Part shown: piece by piece, positions 1 through 5,525 of the stretch
Layout of the letters: each line of letters begins with the position of its first letter
How positions within the stretch are numbered: the first letter of the stretch is position 1
DNA from: Arenimonas sp.
GTDB taxonomy: Bacteria; Pseudomonadota; Gammaproteobacteria; Xanthomonadales; Xanthomonadaceae
Direction: 5' to 3'
Length of the DNA: 6,704 nucleotides
Assembly (NCBI GenBank): GCA_003497545.1
Contig: DNNT01000152.1
Location: 16,674 to 23,377 of the forward strand
Program-made: the position numbers and the translations under genes
The notes under the pieces: generated by a model
Seen by the model: only the letters and a program-made list of their open reading frames with translations
Databases searched by the model: none
What the model was told of the DNA's origin: nothing

Positions 1-302
1 CCCGCCGCGCCGAGCTGCGCGCCCAGCGCCGCCCGGAAAGCGAAATGAGCCAGCTTTTCCGCGACGAGCAGGCCTTCGTGGACCGCCTGTTCGGCGCCGA
101 AAGCCACCTGCACACCGTGGGCGCCTTCGAAGGGGCCAACTACCAGGCCACCGGCTACTACCGCCCGCAGATGAACTGCCTGATGTTCACCCGCCACGAC
201 GAGTTCTGTTCGGTGTGCAGCGAGGCGGTGTCGCAGATCATCGATCTCTACTCCCGCCCCGCCCCCGCTGTAGGAGCGGCTTCAGCCGCGACCCCGCCAT
301 GA
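1..302 (+). CDS. M64-family (IgA-peptidase-like) metallopeptidase, C-terminal fragment
   Basis: The reading frame is open from the left edge (first whole codon at position 3) to the TGA at 300-302, so this is the 3' end of a longer gene. What is visible matches the C-terminal signature of peptidase family M64: a VGAFEGANY stretch, then ATGYYRPQ, a C-x-MFTR stretch, an FCSVC cysteine pair and IIDLYS at the end. M64 proteins are zinc metallopeptidases, and their HExxH-type zinc site lies upstream of this window, so activity cannot be judged here. The natural end of the family is close to IIDLYS. The roughly ten residues after it (PAVGAASAATPP) come from the REP-like repeat at 268-291 read in frame. 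The stop overlaps the ATG of the next gene. The ATG at 45 is internal, not a real start. Family call is from recognised motifs, without a search. Confidence 0.75.
   Translation, partial: RRAELRAQRRPESEMSQLFRDEQAFVDRLFGAESHLHTVGAFEGANYQATGYYRPQMNCLMFTRHDEFCSVCSEAVSQIIDLYSRPAPAVGAASAATPP
268..291 (+). repeat. REP-like palindromic element, copy 1
   Basis: This 24-base segment, containing GTAGGAGCGGCTTCAGCCGC, recurs exactly at 6669-6692 in the same orientation. It holds a short hairpin: GCGGC (276-280), loop TTCA, GCCGC (285-289). Elements of this kind are scattered in hundreds of copies in Xanthomonadaceae and Pseudomonas genomes, normally between genes. Here the copy is translated as the C-terminal tail of the M64 peptidase and its 3' end lies seven bases before the ATG of the NYN gene. 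In a second frame it encodes a CRSGFSRD-like peptide that often appears as a false N-terminal extension when a start is placed too far upstream. Confidence 0.85.
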
Positions 303-1117
303 ACCAGAAAACCACCCCCCGTCTCGCCGACGACAGCCACCACCTCGCCGTCCTCATCGACGCCGACAACGCCCAGCCTTCCGTCATCGAAGGCCTGCTG
401 GCCGAGGTGGCGAAGTTCGGCGTGGCCAGCGTGAAGCGCATCTATGGCGACTTCACCTCGCAGCGGCTGCAGGGCTGGAAGCAGGTGCTGCTCAAGCATT
501 CCATCCACCCGGTGCAGCAGTTCGCCTATACCTCGGGCAAGAACGCCACCGACAGTTCGCTCATCATCGACGCGATGGACCTAATGTACACCGGGCGCTT
601 CGATGGTTTCTGCCTGGTGTCCAGCGACAGCGACTTCACCCGCCTGGCCCAGCGTCTGCGCGAAACCGGGCTCACGGTGTACGGCTTCGGCGAGCGCAAG
701 ACGCCCGACCCGTTCGTGCAAGCCTGCGACAAGTTCATCTACACCGAAGTGCTGCGACAGGACGCCGCCGAGCCTGAGAAGGCCGAGCCCACGAAACCCG
801 CGGCGGGCAAGGCGGCCGCGAAGACCAGCAACAAAGCCACGGCAGCGCCCGTTGCCCCGGAAAAGCCAAAGCCCGCGCAGGGCGCCCCGCGCAAGCTGCT
901 CAACCAGGCTATCGAAGAAGCCAGCGACGAGGAAGGCTGGGCGCATCTGGGCGCCGTGGGCAGCTACCTCAACAAGCTGCGCTCGGATTTCGATCCGCGC
1001 CTGTATGGCCACCGCAAGCTCAGTGACCTGTTCAAGGCGCATCCGAAGTGGTTCGAGCTGAAGGAAGTGGCGAGCAGTGCGGGCGGTAAGGATCTTTACG
1101 TGCGCGCCAAGGCCTGA
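299..1117 (+). CDS. NYN-domain putative RNase with C-terminal OST-HTH/LOTUS domain
   Basis: This 272-residue protein has an N-terminal NYN (PIN-like, LabA/DUF88) domain at about 14-153 and an OST-HTH/LOTUS RNA-binding domain at about 196-272. The NYN domain shows the expected acidic metal-site residues: D21 and D23 in LIDADN, D85 and D91 in the ATDSSLIIDAMD stretch, and D110 and D112 in SSDSDF. A lysine/alanine/proline-rich flexible linker (about 155-197) joins the domains. The family is expected to be metal-dependent, cytoplasmic RNA-cleaving or RNA-processing enzymes; the substrate is unknown. I chose the ATG at 299. An in-frame ATG at 215 would add 28 residues read from the peptidase gene and the REP element. 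The start overlaps the upstream TGA as ATGA, which suggests translational coupling. There is no Shine-Dalgarno at normal distance; the nearest is AGGAG at 272-276 inside the repeat. Domains are clear; the biological role is not. Confidence 0.88.
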   Translation: MNQKTTPRLADDSHHLAVLIDADNAQPSVIEGLLAEVAKFGVASVKRIYGDFTSQRLQGWKQVLLKHSIHPVQQFAYTSGKNATDSSLIIDAMDLMYTGRFDGFCLVSSDSDFTRLAQRLRETGLTVYGFGERKTPDPFVQACDKFIYTEVLRQDAAEPEKAEPTKPAAGKAAAKTSNKATAAPVAPEKPKPAQGAPRKLLNQAIEEASDEEGWAHLGAVGSYLNKLRSDFDPRLYGHRKLSDLFKAHPKWFELKEVASSAGGKDLYVRAKA

Positions 1118-1131
1118 CGGGAATTTCTCTC

Positions 1132-1150
1132 AGGGGTATTGGAATCCCCT
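1132..1150. promoter_or_regulatory. Inverted repeat between the NYN and SRA-HNH genes
   Basis: AGGGG (1132-1136) and CCCCT (1146-1150) form a dyad around TATTGGAAT, 14 bases after the NYN stop. The interior ATT/AAT adds further symmetry. No T-run follows, so it is not a convincing intrinsic terminator. It could be an operator site or a weak RNA hairpin. It overlaps a possible -35 element (TTGGAA, 1139-1144). Confidence 0.3.
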
Positions 1151-1166
1151 GGCGCTGAACTATCCT
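1139..1166 (+). promoter_or_regulatory. Possible sigma-70 promoter for the SRA-HNH nuclease gene
   Basis: TTGGAA (1139-1144) and TATCCT (1161-1166) each match the sigma-70 hexamers at four of six positions and are 16 bases apart. Transcription would start near 1173, about 20 bases before the preferred GTG start at 1193. Neither hexamer is strong and this is only a candidate. Confidence 0.25.
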
Positions 1167-1190
1167 GGGCCCTCGAACCCTCGAGGGCTC
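1167..1190 (+). promoter_or_regulatory. Hairpin covering the ribosome-binding site of the SRA-HNH gene
   Basis: GGGCCCTCGA (1167-1176) can pair with TCGAGGGCTC (1181-1190) around the loop ACCC: ten pairs, one of them G-U. The right arm contains GAGGG (1183-1187), the Shine-Dalgarno five bases before the GTG at 1193. In RNA that includes both arms, the ribosome-binding site would be paired. No T-run follows, so this is not a terminator. The pairing is seen directly; a regulatory role is inferred. Confidence 0.4.
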
Positions 1191-1192
1191 CC

Positions 1193-2140
1193 GTGAGGCT
1201 GATCGAGAACGCGACGCTGGGATTTGAGATCGGCGGGCTTTATTCCCGCCGCGACGATATCCATGGCCGATTCAATGGTCAGCGCCAAGGCGGCATATCC
1301 ACGCCCTCGGAGCACCCCTACATTTTTGCTTTCACCGGCGAAGTCGGGCACAGCCACGGCTACCACGATTTTTGGGACACCGACGGGTACTTCCACTATT
1401 TCGGTGAAGGCCAGTCCGGAGACATGACTTATACCGGTGGTAACCGGGCGATCCTCCGTCACGATGTCGATGGAAAGCGCCTGTTCGTCTTCCAGATGAT
1501 GGGGCATGGACGACCCTACCGGTTCCTTGGCGAATTCAAGCTCGAAAGGAGTTACGAGCAGCCAGGCGTGACGAGTCGGTCCGGCGAAGTCAGAAAGGCA
1601 ATCGTCTTCGTGCTGAAGCCCGTAATGGAGCCCGGGGATCGCGAAGAACTTGCCGATGGTATTGCGGACTCAAAGGCGGATTATCCAGTGGGACCCGCCT
1701 CTAGGCAGAAGGTCGTGGAAATCAGGACGAGGCAGTGGCTTTTCAGGCGTCGCGTCGCCGACATGGAGAAAGGCTGCCGGTTGAGTGGCGTTAGCGACCT
1801 CAGGTTCTTGCGGGCAAGCCATATCAAGCCCTGGGCCAAGTGCGACAACGATGTCGAGAAACTGGATGGAAACAACGGCCTGCTTCTTTCCCCGAATGCT
1901 GATCTGCTATTCGATCGCGGTTGGATTTCTTTCGAGGAATCTGGCCGCCTAATCCGATCAGATGATCTTCCCTCGGAGGTCATCAGCCAAATAGGCATCA
2001 ACCTTAAGCCCGGTCGGAAGTGTGGGAGCTTTCGGAGCGAGCAGGCGAGCTATCTGGAGTTCCACCGAAAATTCATTTTCGGCCGCAAGTACGCCGCGAT
2101 GAAGGACCCGTTGGGCGATTTGCAGCCCGAACCCGATTGA
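1193..2140 (+). CDS. SRA-like (ScoMcrA-type) + HNH_2 nuclease, probable type IV restriction enzyme
   Basis: From the GTG at 1193 this encodes 315 residues. Residues 9-145 resemble the SRA-like modified-base reader of ScoMcrA-type proteins: YSRRDDIHGRFNGQRQGGIS, then IFAFTGE, GEGQSGDM, GNRAI and a closing RKAIVFVLKPV. Residues 171-298 form an HNH_2 nuclease domain, with C195-R-L-S-G, ASHIKPW (H210), DGNNGLLLSP (N227, N228) and LLFDRGWISF (D241). Where many relatives have a histidine after LLLSP, this protein has N235, so the third metal ligand is worth checking. Such proteins cut foreign DNA carrying modified cytosines; the target here is unknown. GTG 1193 is preferred because GAGGG lies five bases upstream and the conserved domain begins eight residues in. 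TTG at 1139 would add 18 unconserved residues. The gene is noticeably poorer in GC than its neighbours (counted rows: 33/60 at 1441-1500, 30/60 at 1921-1980, against 46/60 at 5821-5880). No methyltransferase is adjacent. Horizontal acquisition is likely. Confidence 0.83.
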   Translation: MRLIENATLGFEIGGLYSRRDDIHGRFNGQRQGGISTPSEHPYIFAFTGEVGHSHGYHDFWDTDGYFHYFGEGQSGDMTYTGGNRAILRHDVDGKRLFVFQMMGHGRPYRFLGEFKLERSYEQPGVTSRSGEVRKAIVFVLKPVMEPGDREELADGIADSKADYPVGPASRQKVVEIRTRQWLFRRRVADMEKGCRLSGVSDLRFLRASHIKPWAKCDNDVEKLDGNNGLLLSPNADLLFDRGWISFEESGRLIRSDDLPSEVISQIGINLKPGRKCGSFRSEQASYLEFHRKFIFGRKYAAMKDPLGDLQPEPD

Positions 2141-2692
2141 TCAGCCCTTGGGGCTCTCGCGCGGCCGCCAGAGGTCCACGGCGAAGTCGCTTTCGTAGGG
2201 CGGCACGTTGCACTCGATCACGTCGTCCGGGGCGATCTTCATGGTGATGCCGACGATGTCGGCGCGCAGCGGCATGCGGTGGCGCTGGCGGTCCACGAGC
2301 ACGGCGGCGTGGACGTGGGCGGGCTTCTGGGTGCCCACCCATTCGAACACGCGCATCAGCGAATAGCCCTGGTACAGCACGTCGTCCACCACGATCACGC
2401 GCCGGTTCATCAAGTTGGCGCCGTTGGGCGCTTCGAGCGCGGTGTCGGGGTGCAGCAGTTCCAGGTTGTCGGCGTAGCGCTTCACCTTCAGGTCGAGCCG
2501 GCTGATTTCGGCCCAGGGCGCATGCACGCGGATGCGCGCCAGCAGCCGGTCGGCCAGCGGCGCGCCCCGCCGAAGCACGCCCAGCAGCACCGTCGGGGTG
2601 GCGTCGAGCAGCGCGGCGGCCTGGCGCGCCATGTCGTCGATCACCAGCTCGAGTTCGACGTCCGAATACAGGCGAAAACGATCGGCGGGCAT
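2141..2692 (-). CDS. PyrR-like type I phosphoribosyltransferase
   Basis: This 183-residue protein has the type I phosphoribosyltransferase fold. The pyrophosphate loop is GVLRRG (38-43), and the PRPP-binding motif is VIVVDDVLYQGYS (99-111) with the acidic pair D103-D104. A flexible-loop stretch rich in charged residues (65-90) lies between them, and AVLVDRQRHRMPLRAD (130-145) follows. The DVLYxG form and the AVLVDR...LPxRAD tail resemble PyrR (uracil phosphoribosyltransferase/regulator) more than HPRT, which has aspartate where Y107 stands. The base used cannot be told from sequence; hypoxanthine or uracil salvage are both possible. The ATG at 2692 is preceded on the minus strand by GGAG six bases upstream. 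The gene follows the MpaB-like gene by 26 bases and is probably co-transcribed with it. Its stop directly abuts the convergent SRA-HNH stop, with no terminator between. The same frame stays open upstream to 3460, but that is a shadow of the MpaB-like gene. Confidence 0.85.
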   Translation of the reverse strand: MPADRFRLYSDVELELVIDDMARQAAALLDATPTVLLGVLRRGAPLADRLLARIRVHAPWAEISRLDLKVKRYADNLELLHPDTALEAPNGANLMNRRVIVVDDVLYQGYSLMRVFEWVGTQKPAHVHAAVLVDRQRHRMPLRADIVGITMKIAPDDVIECNVPPYESDFAVDLWRPRESPKG

Positions 2693-2718
2693 GGCGGTCT
2701 CCGGCGGCGGTGGCCGGC

Positions 2719-3630
2719 CTAGCCTAGCGGTTTTGCGAAGCCGCGGCGCACCCAGCGCTCGTCCAGTCCCATGCGGCGGCAGGCGTGCTGGGCCGGACCG
2801 TCGCGCAGCCCGGCGCGGAACAGCGGCGCCATCGCCGCCAGCGTGCGCGCGCCCACCGCGGCCTGCAGGCGCTGGCGCGGCGTGCGCTGCAGCCGGGCCT
2901 CGGCCCAGTCGGGCAGCAGGGCGGCGCCGGCGCCCAGGAACACGTCTCGCGACAGGCCGGGCAGGGGCACGGGCAGGCGCATGGTGGCCAGCACGTCCAG
3001 CACGGTGCGCGAGCGGGCGGTGAACGCCAGGTGGCGCTGCACGCCGTGGAAGTAGTCGGCCACGTCGGCTTCGCTGCGTGGCACGTCGCGCGCGCCCAAG
3101 GCTTCGGCCACCACGCGGGTTTCGTCGAAGTAGCGGTCGGCGTCGGCCGCGGGCACCGGGCCGGCGTAGCGGCGGTAGCCCTGCAGGAAGCCGTAGGCCT
3201 CGGTGACGTGCACCCAAGTGAGCAGGGCCGGGTCGTCGGCCGAATAGGGGCGGCCGTCTTCTGCGTGGCCGCGCACCTTCGAATGGATGCGGCGCACGCG
3301 CTCGATGAGGCGCAGGGCTTCCCCGCGCGGCGCGTAGCTGGTGCCGGCCACGAAGTGGGTGGTGCGGCGCAGCCGGCCCACCAGGTCCTGGCGGAAGTTC
3401 GAGTGGTCCCACACACCGGCCAGCGCGGCGGGGTGCAGGGTCTGCAGCATCAGCGCGCACAGGCCGCCGGACAGCATGCCGGCGAAATCAGCGTGCACCT
3501 GCCAGGTGGCGCTGTCGGGCGCGAACAGGCCGGGGTCGTCAGCGGGGCTGTCGTAGTCAATGCCGCTCTCGCCGCGCGGGAAAGCGCGCAGCACCCAGGT
3601 CTGCAGCGGTCGGGCAAGCGGGGAAAGCAT
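2719..3630 (-). CDS. MpaB/DUF2236-family oxygenase-like protein
   Basis: This 303-residue protein matches the oxygenase MpaB/DUF2236 family, which includes fungal MpaB and the haem-b latex-clearing protein. Visible family features are GLFAPDSATWQVHAD (34-48), the LQTLHPAALAGVWDHS stretch (62-77), RTTHFVAGTSYA (89-100), RIHSKVRGHAEDGRPYSA (114-131) and LLTWVHVTEAYGF (136-148). Histidines at 66, 76, 116 and 141 include the likely haem ligand, though I cannot say which. The length is normal for the bacterial family. Most bacterial members have unknown substrates; haem-dependent oxidation is expected from the family. No signal peptide is evident. The ATG at 3630 begins just before the conserved block. 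No Shine-Dalgarno precedes it, and a TACACT -10-like element sits so that transcription would start at the ATG. It leads a probable two-gene operon with the phosphoribosyltransferase. Confidence 0.85.
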   Translation of the reverse strand: MLSPLARPLQTWVLRAFPRGESGIDYDSPADDPGLFAPDSATWQVHADFAGMLSGGLCALMLQTLHPAALAGVWDHSNFRQDLVGRLRRTTHFVAGTSYAPRGEALRLIERVRRIHSKVRGHAEDGRPYSADDPALLTWVHVTEAYGFLQGYRRYAGPVPAADADRYFDETRVVAEALGARDVPRSEADVADYFHGVQRHLAFTARSRTVLDVLATMRLPVPLPGLSRDVFLGAGAALLPDWAEARLQRTPRQRLQAAVGARTLAAMAPLFRAGLRDGPAQHACRRMGLDERWVRRGFAKPLG

Positions 3631-3636
3631 GCGGGC

Positions 3637-3642
3637 AGTGTA
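3637..3642 (-). promoter_or_regulatory. Possible -10 element giving a leaderless MpaB-like transcript
   Basis: On the minus strand this reads TACACT, four of six matches to TATAAT. Six bases separate it from the A of the ATG at 3630, so a start at the usual distance would give a leaderless mRNA. This fits the lack of a Shine-Dalgarno. No convincing -35 is seen. Confidence 0.3.
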
Positions 3643-3709
3643 GGCAGCGGCCGTGAAGGGCCGGTGGTGCGGGATCGCCGCCGCTCGTCGGAAAGCCGGG
3701 AAACCCCGT

Positions 3710-3764
3710 GGTGCCGGCCTCCCGGCAAGATTAGTGTCACGTCCGCCGGTGAAAATCCGACGGC
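3710..3764 (+). promoter_or_regulatory. Cobalamin-riboswitch-like stretch, incomplete
   Basis: In order, this stretch has GGTGCC (3710-3715), a short hairpin ending at 3726, AAGATTA (3727-3733), and CCGGTGAAAATCCG (3746-3759) followed by GGC. The same elements occur in this order in the 5' half of cobalamin riboswitches. Two strongly conserved parts are missing: GGGAA before CCGGTG, and the CCCCGC-x-ACTGT stretch after it. A secreted nuclease is also not a usual B12-controlled gene. This may be a decayed element or a chance resemblance. Confidence 0.15.
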
Positions 3765-3784
3765 ACTCTGGGGAGAACTCTTAC

Positions 3785-5455
3785 ATGAACTTCAAGAAGA
3801 ACGGACTTCTGTCCGCGCTGTTGCTGTGTCCTGCGCTGGCCCACGCCGGTGTCTGGATCAACGAGATCCACTACGACAACGCCGGCACCGACACCGGCGA
3901 GCGCATCGAGGTCGCCGGCGACGCGGGGACGTCGCTCGCGGGCTGGTCGCTGCACCTGTACAACGGCGCCGACCGCAAGGTTTACGCCACCCGCAGCCTG
4001 TCCGGCACGCTGGGCAGCACCTGTGGCGCCTATGGCTTCGTGACCGTTGACGTCGCGGGCATGCAGAACGGCGCGCCCGACGGCGTGGCCCTGGTCAATG
4101 CCTCCGGCACCGTCGTGCAGTTCCTGAGCTACGAAGGCAGCTTCAAGGGCGCCGACGGCCCGGCGCGCAACAAGACCTCGGTGAACATCGGCGTGTCCGA
4201 AACCGAGGCCACGGCGGTCGGCCATTCGCTGCAGCTCAAGGGCACCGGCACCGCCTACGCCAACTTCAGCTGGGCGGCGGCTTCGGCCAGCAGCTTCGGC
4301 ACCTGCAACGCCGGCCAGAACTTCCCGGTGCCCGACGCGGCGCCCACGGTCACCGCCACCTCGCCGGCCAACGGCAGCGCGTCGGTGGCGCTCGACGCCA
4401 ACCTGTCGGTCACCTTCTCCGAGCCGGTGAGCCTGCAGGCCGGCGCCATCACCCTGGGCTGCGACACCAGCGGCAACGTGGCGCTGGCGGTCAGCGGCGG
4501 CCCGACCACCTTCAGCGCCGACCCGCAGGCCACGCTCGCGGCCCTCGAGGACTGCCTGGTGGACGTGGTGGCCAGCAAGGTCAGCGACCTCGACGGCGTC
4601 GCCACCCCGATGGCGGCCAGCTACAGCTTCGTGTTCACCACGGCGTCGGCGCCGGGCAACGACTATTACTCGTCGGCCAACGCCACCAGCGCCAGCGCCC
4701 TGCGCGCCAGCCTGCACGCCATCATCGACGACCACCAGCGCTTCCCGTACAGCTCCAGCACGGGCACCGACACCTGGGACGTGCTCGAGTTCGCCGACGA
4801 AGACCCGCTGAATCCGTCGCGCATCCTCGACGTGTACCGCAACGCCAGCTACCAGAAGTACAACGCCGGCAACACCGAGTACAACCGCGAGCACACCTGG
4901 CCCAAGAGCTACGGCTTCACCAACGACGGCAGCACGAACTACCCGTACACCGACACGCACATGCTGTTCCTGTCGGATTCGGGCTACAACAGCTCGCGCG
5001 GCAACAAGCCCTACGCCGATTGCATCACCGGCTGCACCGAGCGCGTGACCCTGGCCTACAACGGCAAGGGTGGCGGCAGCGGCGTGTTCCCGGGCAATTC
5101 GAACTGGTACGACACCACGTACTGGCAGACCTGGGGCGACCGCAAGGGCGACGTGGCGCGCGCGCTGCTTTACATGGACGTGCGTTACGAAGGCGGCACG
5201 CATGGCGTCACCGGCGCGGCCGAGCCGAACCTGATCCTCACCGACGACCCGGGCCTGATCCAGGCTTCCAGCAGCAACCTCAGCGTGGCCTACATGGGCC
5301 GCCTGGCCGACCTGCTGCGCTGGCACGCCGAGGACCCGGTGGACGACAAGGAGCGCCTGCGCAACGAGGCGGTGTATTCCTACCAGGGCAACCGCAACCC
5401 GTTCATCGACCACCCGGAGTGGGTGGGCTGCGTGTTCCAGAACCAGTGCAACTGA
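3785..5455 (+). CDS. Exported endonuclease I-family nuclease with lamin-tail and Ig-like domains
   Basis: This 556-residue protein begins with a signal peptide (KK at 4-5, hydrophobic core, AHA cleavage site after residue 21). Next come a lamin-tail domain (about 22-175; VWINEIHYDNAGTDTGE at its start), a bacterial Ig-like domain (about 186-289; SPANGSASVALDANLSVTFSEPV) and an endonuclease I domain (about 292-550). The catalytic motif YNREHTWPKS is at 366-375, with H370 as the expected catalytic histidine; H392 in DTHMLF and N-S-S-R-G-N-K-P-Y further on also fit the family. The mature protein has eight cysteines (80, 174, 226, 257, 413, 417, 549, 555), two in each accessory domain and four in the nuclease domain, which suits disulfides outside the cytoplasm. 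The likely role is DNA or RNA degradation in the periplasm or medium. The ATG at 3785 has GGAG nine bases upstream. The gene is monocistronic, ending in a strong terminator. Confidence 0.9.
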   Translation: MNFKKNGLLSALLLCPALAHAGVWINEIHYDNAGTDTGERIEVAGDAGTSLAGWSLHLYNGADRKVYATRSLSGTLGSTCGAYGFVTVDVAGMQNGAPDGVALVNASGTVVQFLSYEGSFKGADGPARNKTSVNIGVSETEATAVGHSLQLKGTGTAYANFSWAAASASSFGTCNAGQNFPVPDAAPTVTATSPANGSASVALDANLSVTFSEPVSLQAGAITLGCDTSGNVALAVSGGPTTFSADPQATLAALEDCLVDVVASKVSDLDGVATPMAASYSFVFTTASAPGNDYYSSANATSASALRASLHAIIDDHQRFPYSSSTGTDTWDVLEFADEDPLNPSRILDVYRNASYQKYNAGNTEYNREHTWPKSYGFTNDGSTNYPYTDTHMLFLSDSGYNSSRGNKPYADCITGCTERVTLAYNGKGGGSGVFPGNSNWYDTTYWQTWGDRKGDVARALLYMDVRYEGGTHGVTGAAEPNLILTDDPGLIQASSSNLSVAYMGRLADLLRWHAEDPVDDKERLRNEAVYSYQGNRNPFIDHPEWVGCVFQNQCN

Positions 5456-5480
5456 CGCTGCCGTTCTGACGCAGCGACCG

Positions 5481-5511
5481 ATCGGGCCCGGGCAACCGGG
5501 CCCGATTTTTT
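5481..5511 (+). terminator. Rho-independent terminator of the secreted nuclease gene
   Basis: ATCGGGCCCGG (5481-5491) pairs perfectly with CCGGGCCCGAT (5496-5506) around a GCAA tetraloop (5492-5495, GNRA type), and six T residues follow at 5506-5511. It lies 25 bases after the nuclease stop. No A-run precedes it, so it should act on the plus strand only. Confidence 0.95.
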
Positions 5512-5525
5512 GGCCCCCGCCGCCA

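Larger units (their letters stand above)
3631..3784. promoter_or_regulatory. Divergent intergenic region between MpaB-like and secreted nuclease genes
   Basis: These 154 bases separate two divergent starts and must hold both promoters. For the nuclease, GGAG (3772-3775) is a good Shine-Dalgarno nine bases before the ATG at 3785. No strong -35/-10 pair for the plus strand is visible; TTAGTG (3731-3736) with GAAAAT (3751-3756) is weak and too closely spaced. Hairpin-forming GC-rich stretches include GCCGG/CCGGC around CCTC at 3713-3726. Confidence 0.45.

Noticed and set aside
215..298. Upstream ATG for the NYN gene
   Set aside because: It would add residues read out of frame from the M64 gene and the REP element (SGFSRD-type peptide), a familiar annotation artefact.
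1132..1150. Intrinsic terminator after the NYN gene
   Set aside because: The stem is only five pairs and no T-run follows it.
1139..1192. TTG start for the SRA-HNH gene
   Set aside because: The AGGGG before it is only two bases away and the extra 18 residues show no family similarity. GTG 1193 with GAGGG at five bases fits better, although TTG is not formally excluded.
2693..3460. Upstream extension of the phosphoribosyltransferase frame
   Set aside because: The extra 256 residues are an Arg/Pro/Ala-rich out-of-frame reading of the MpaB-like gene. The ATG at 2692 has a good ribosome-binding site and a family-like N-terminus.
2785..4050. Long plus-strand open frame (421 codons)
   Set aside because: It is antisense to the MpaB-like gene and runs out of frame into the nuclease gene. 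Composition is low complexity and no domain is visible.
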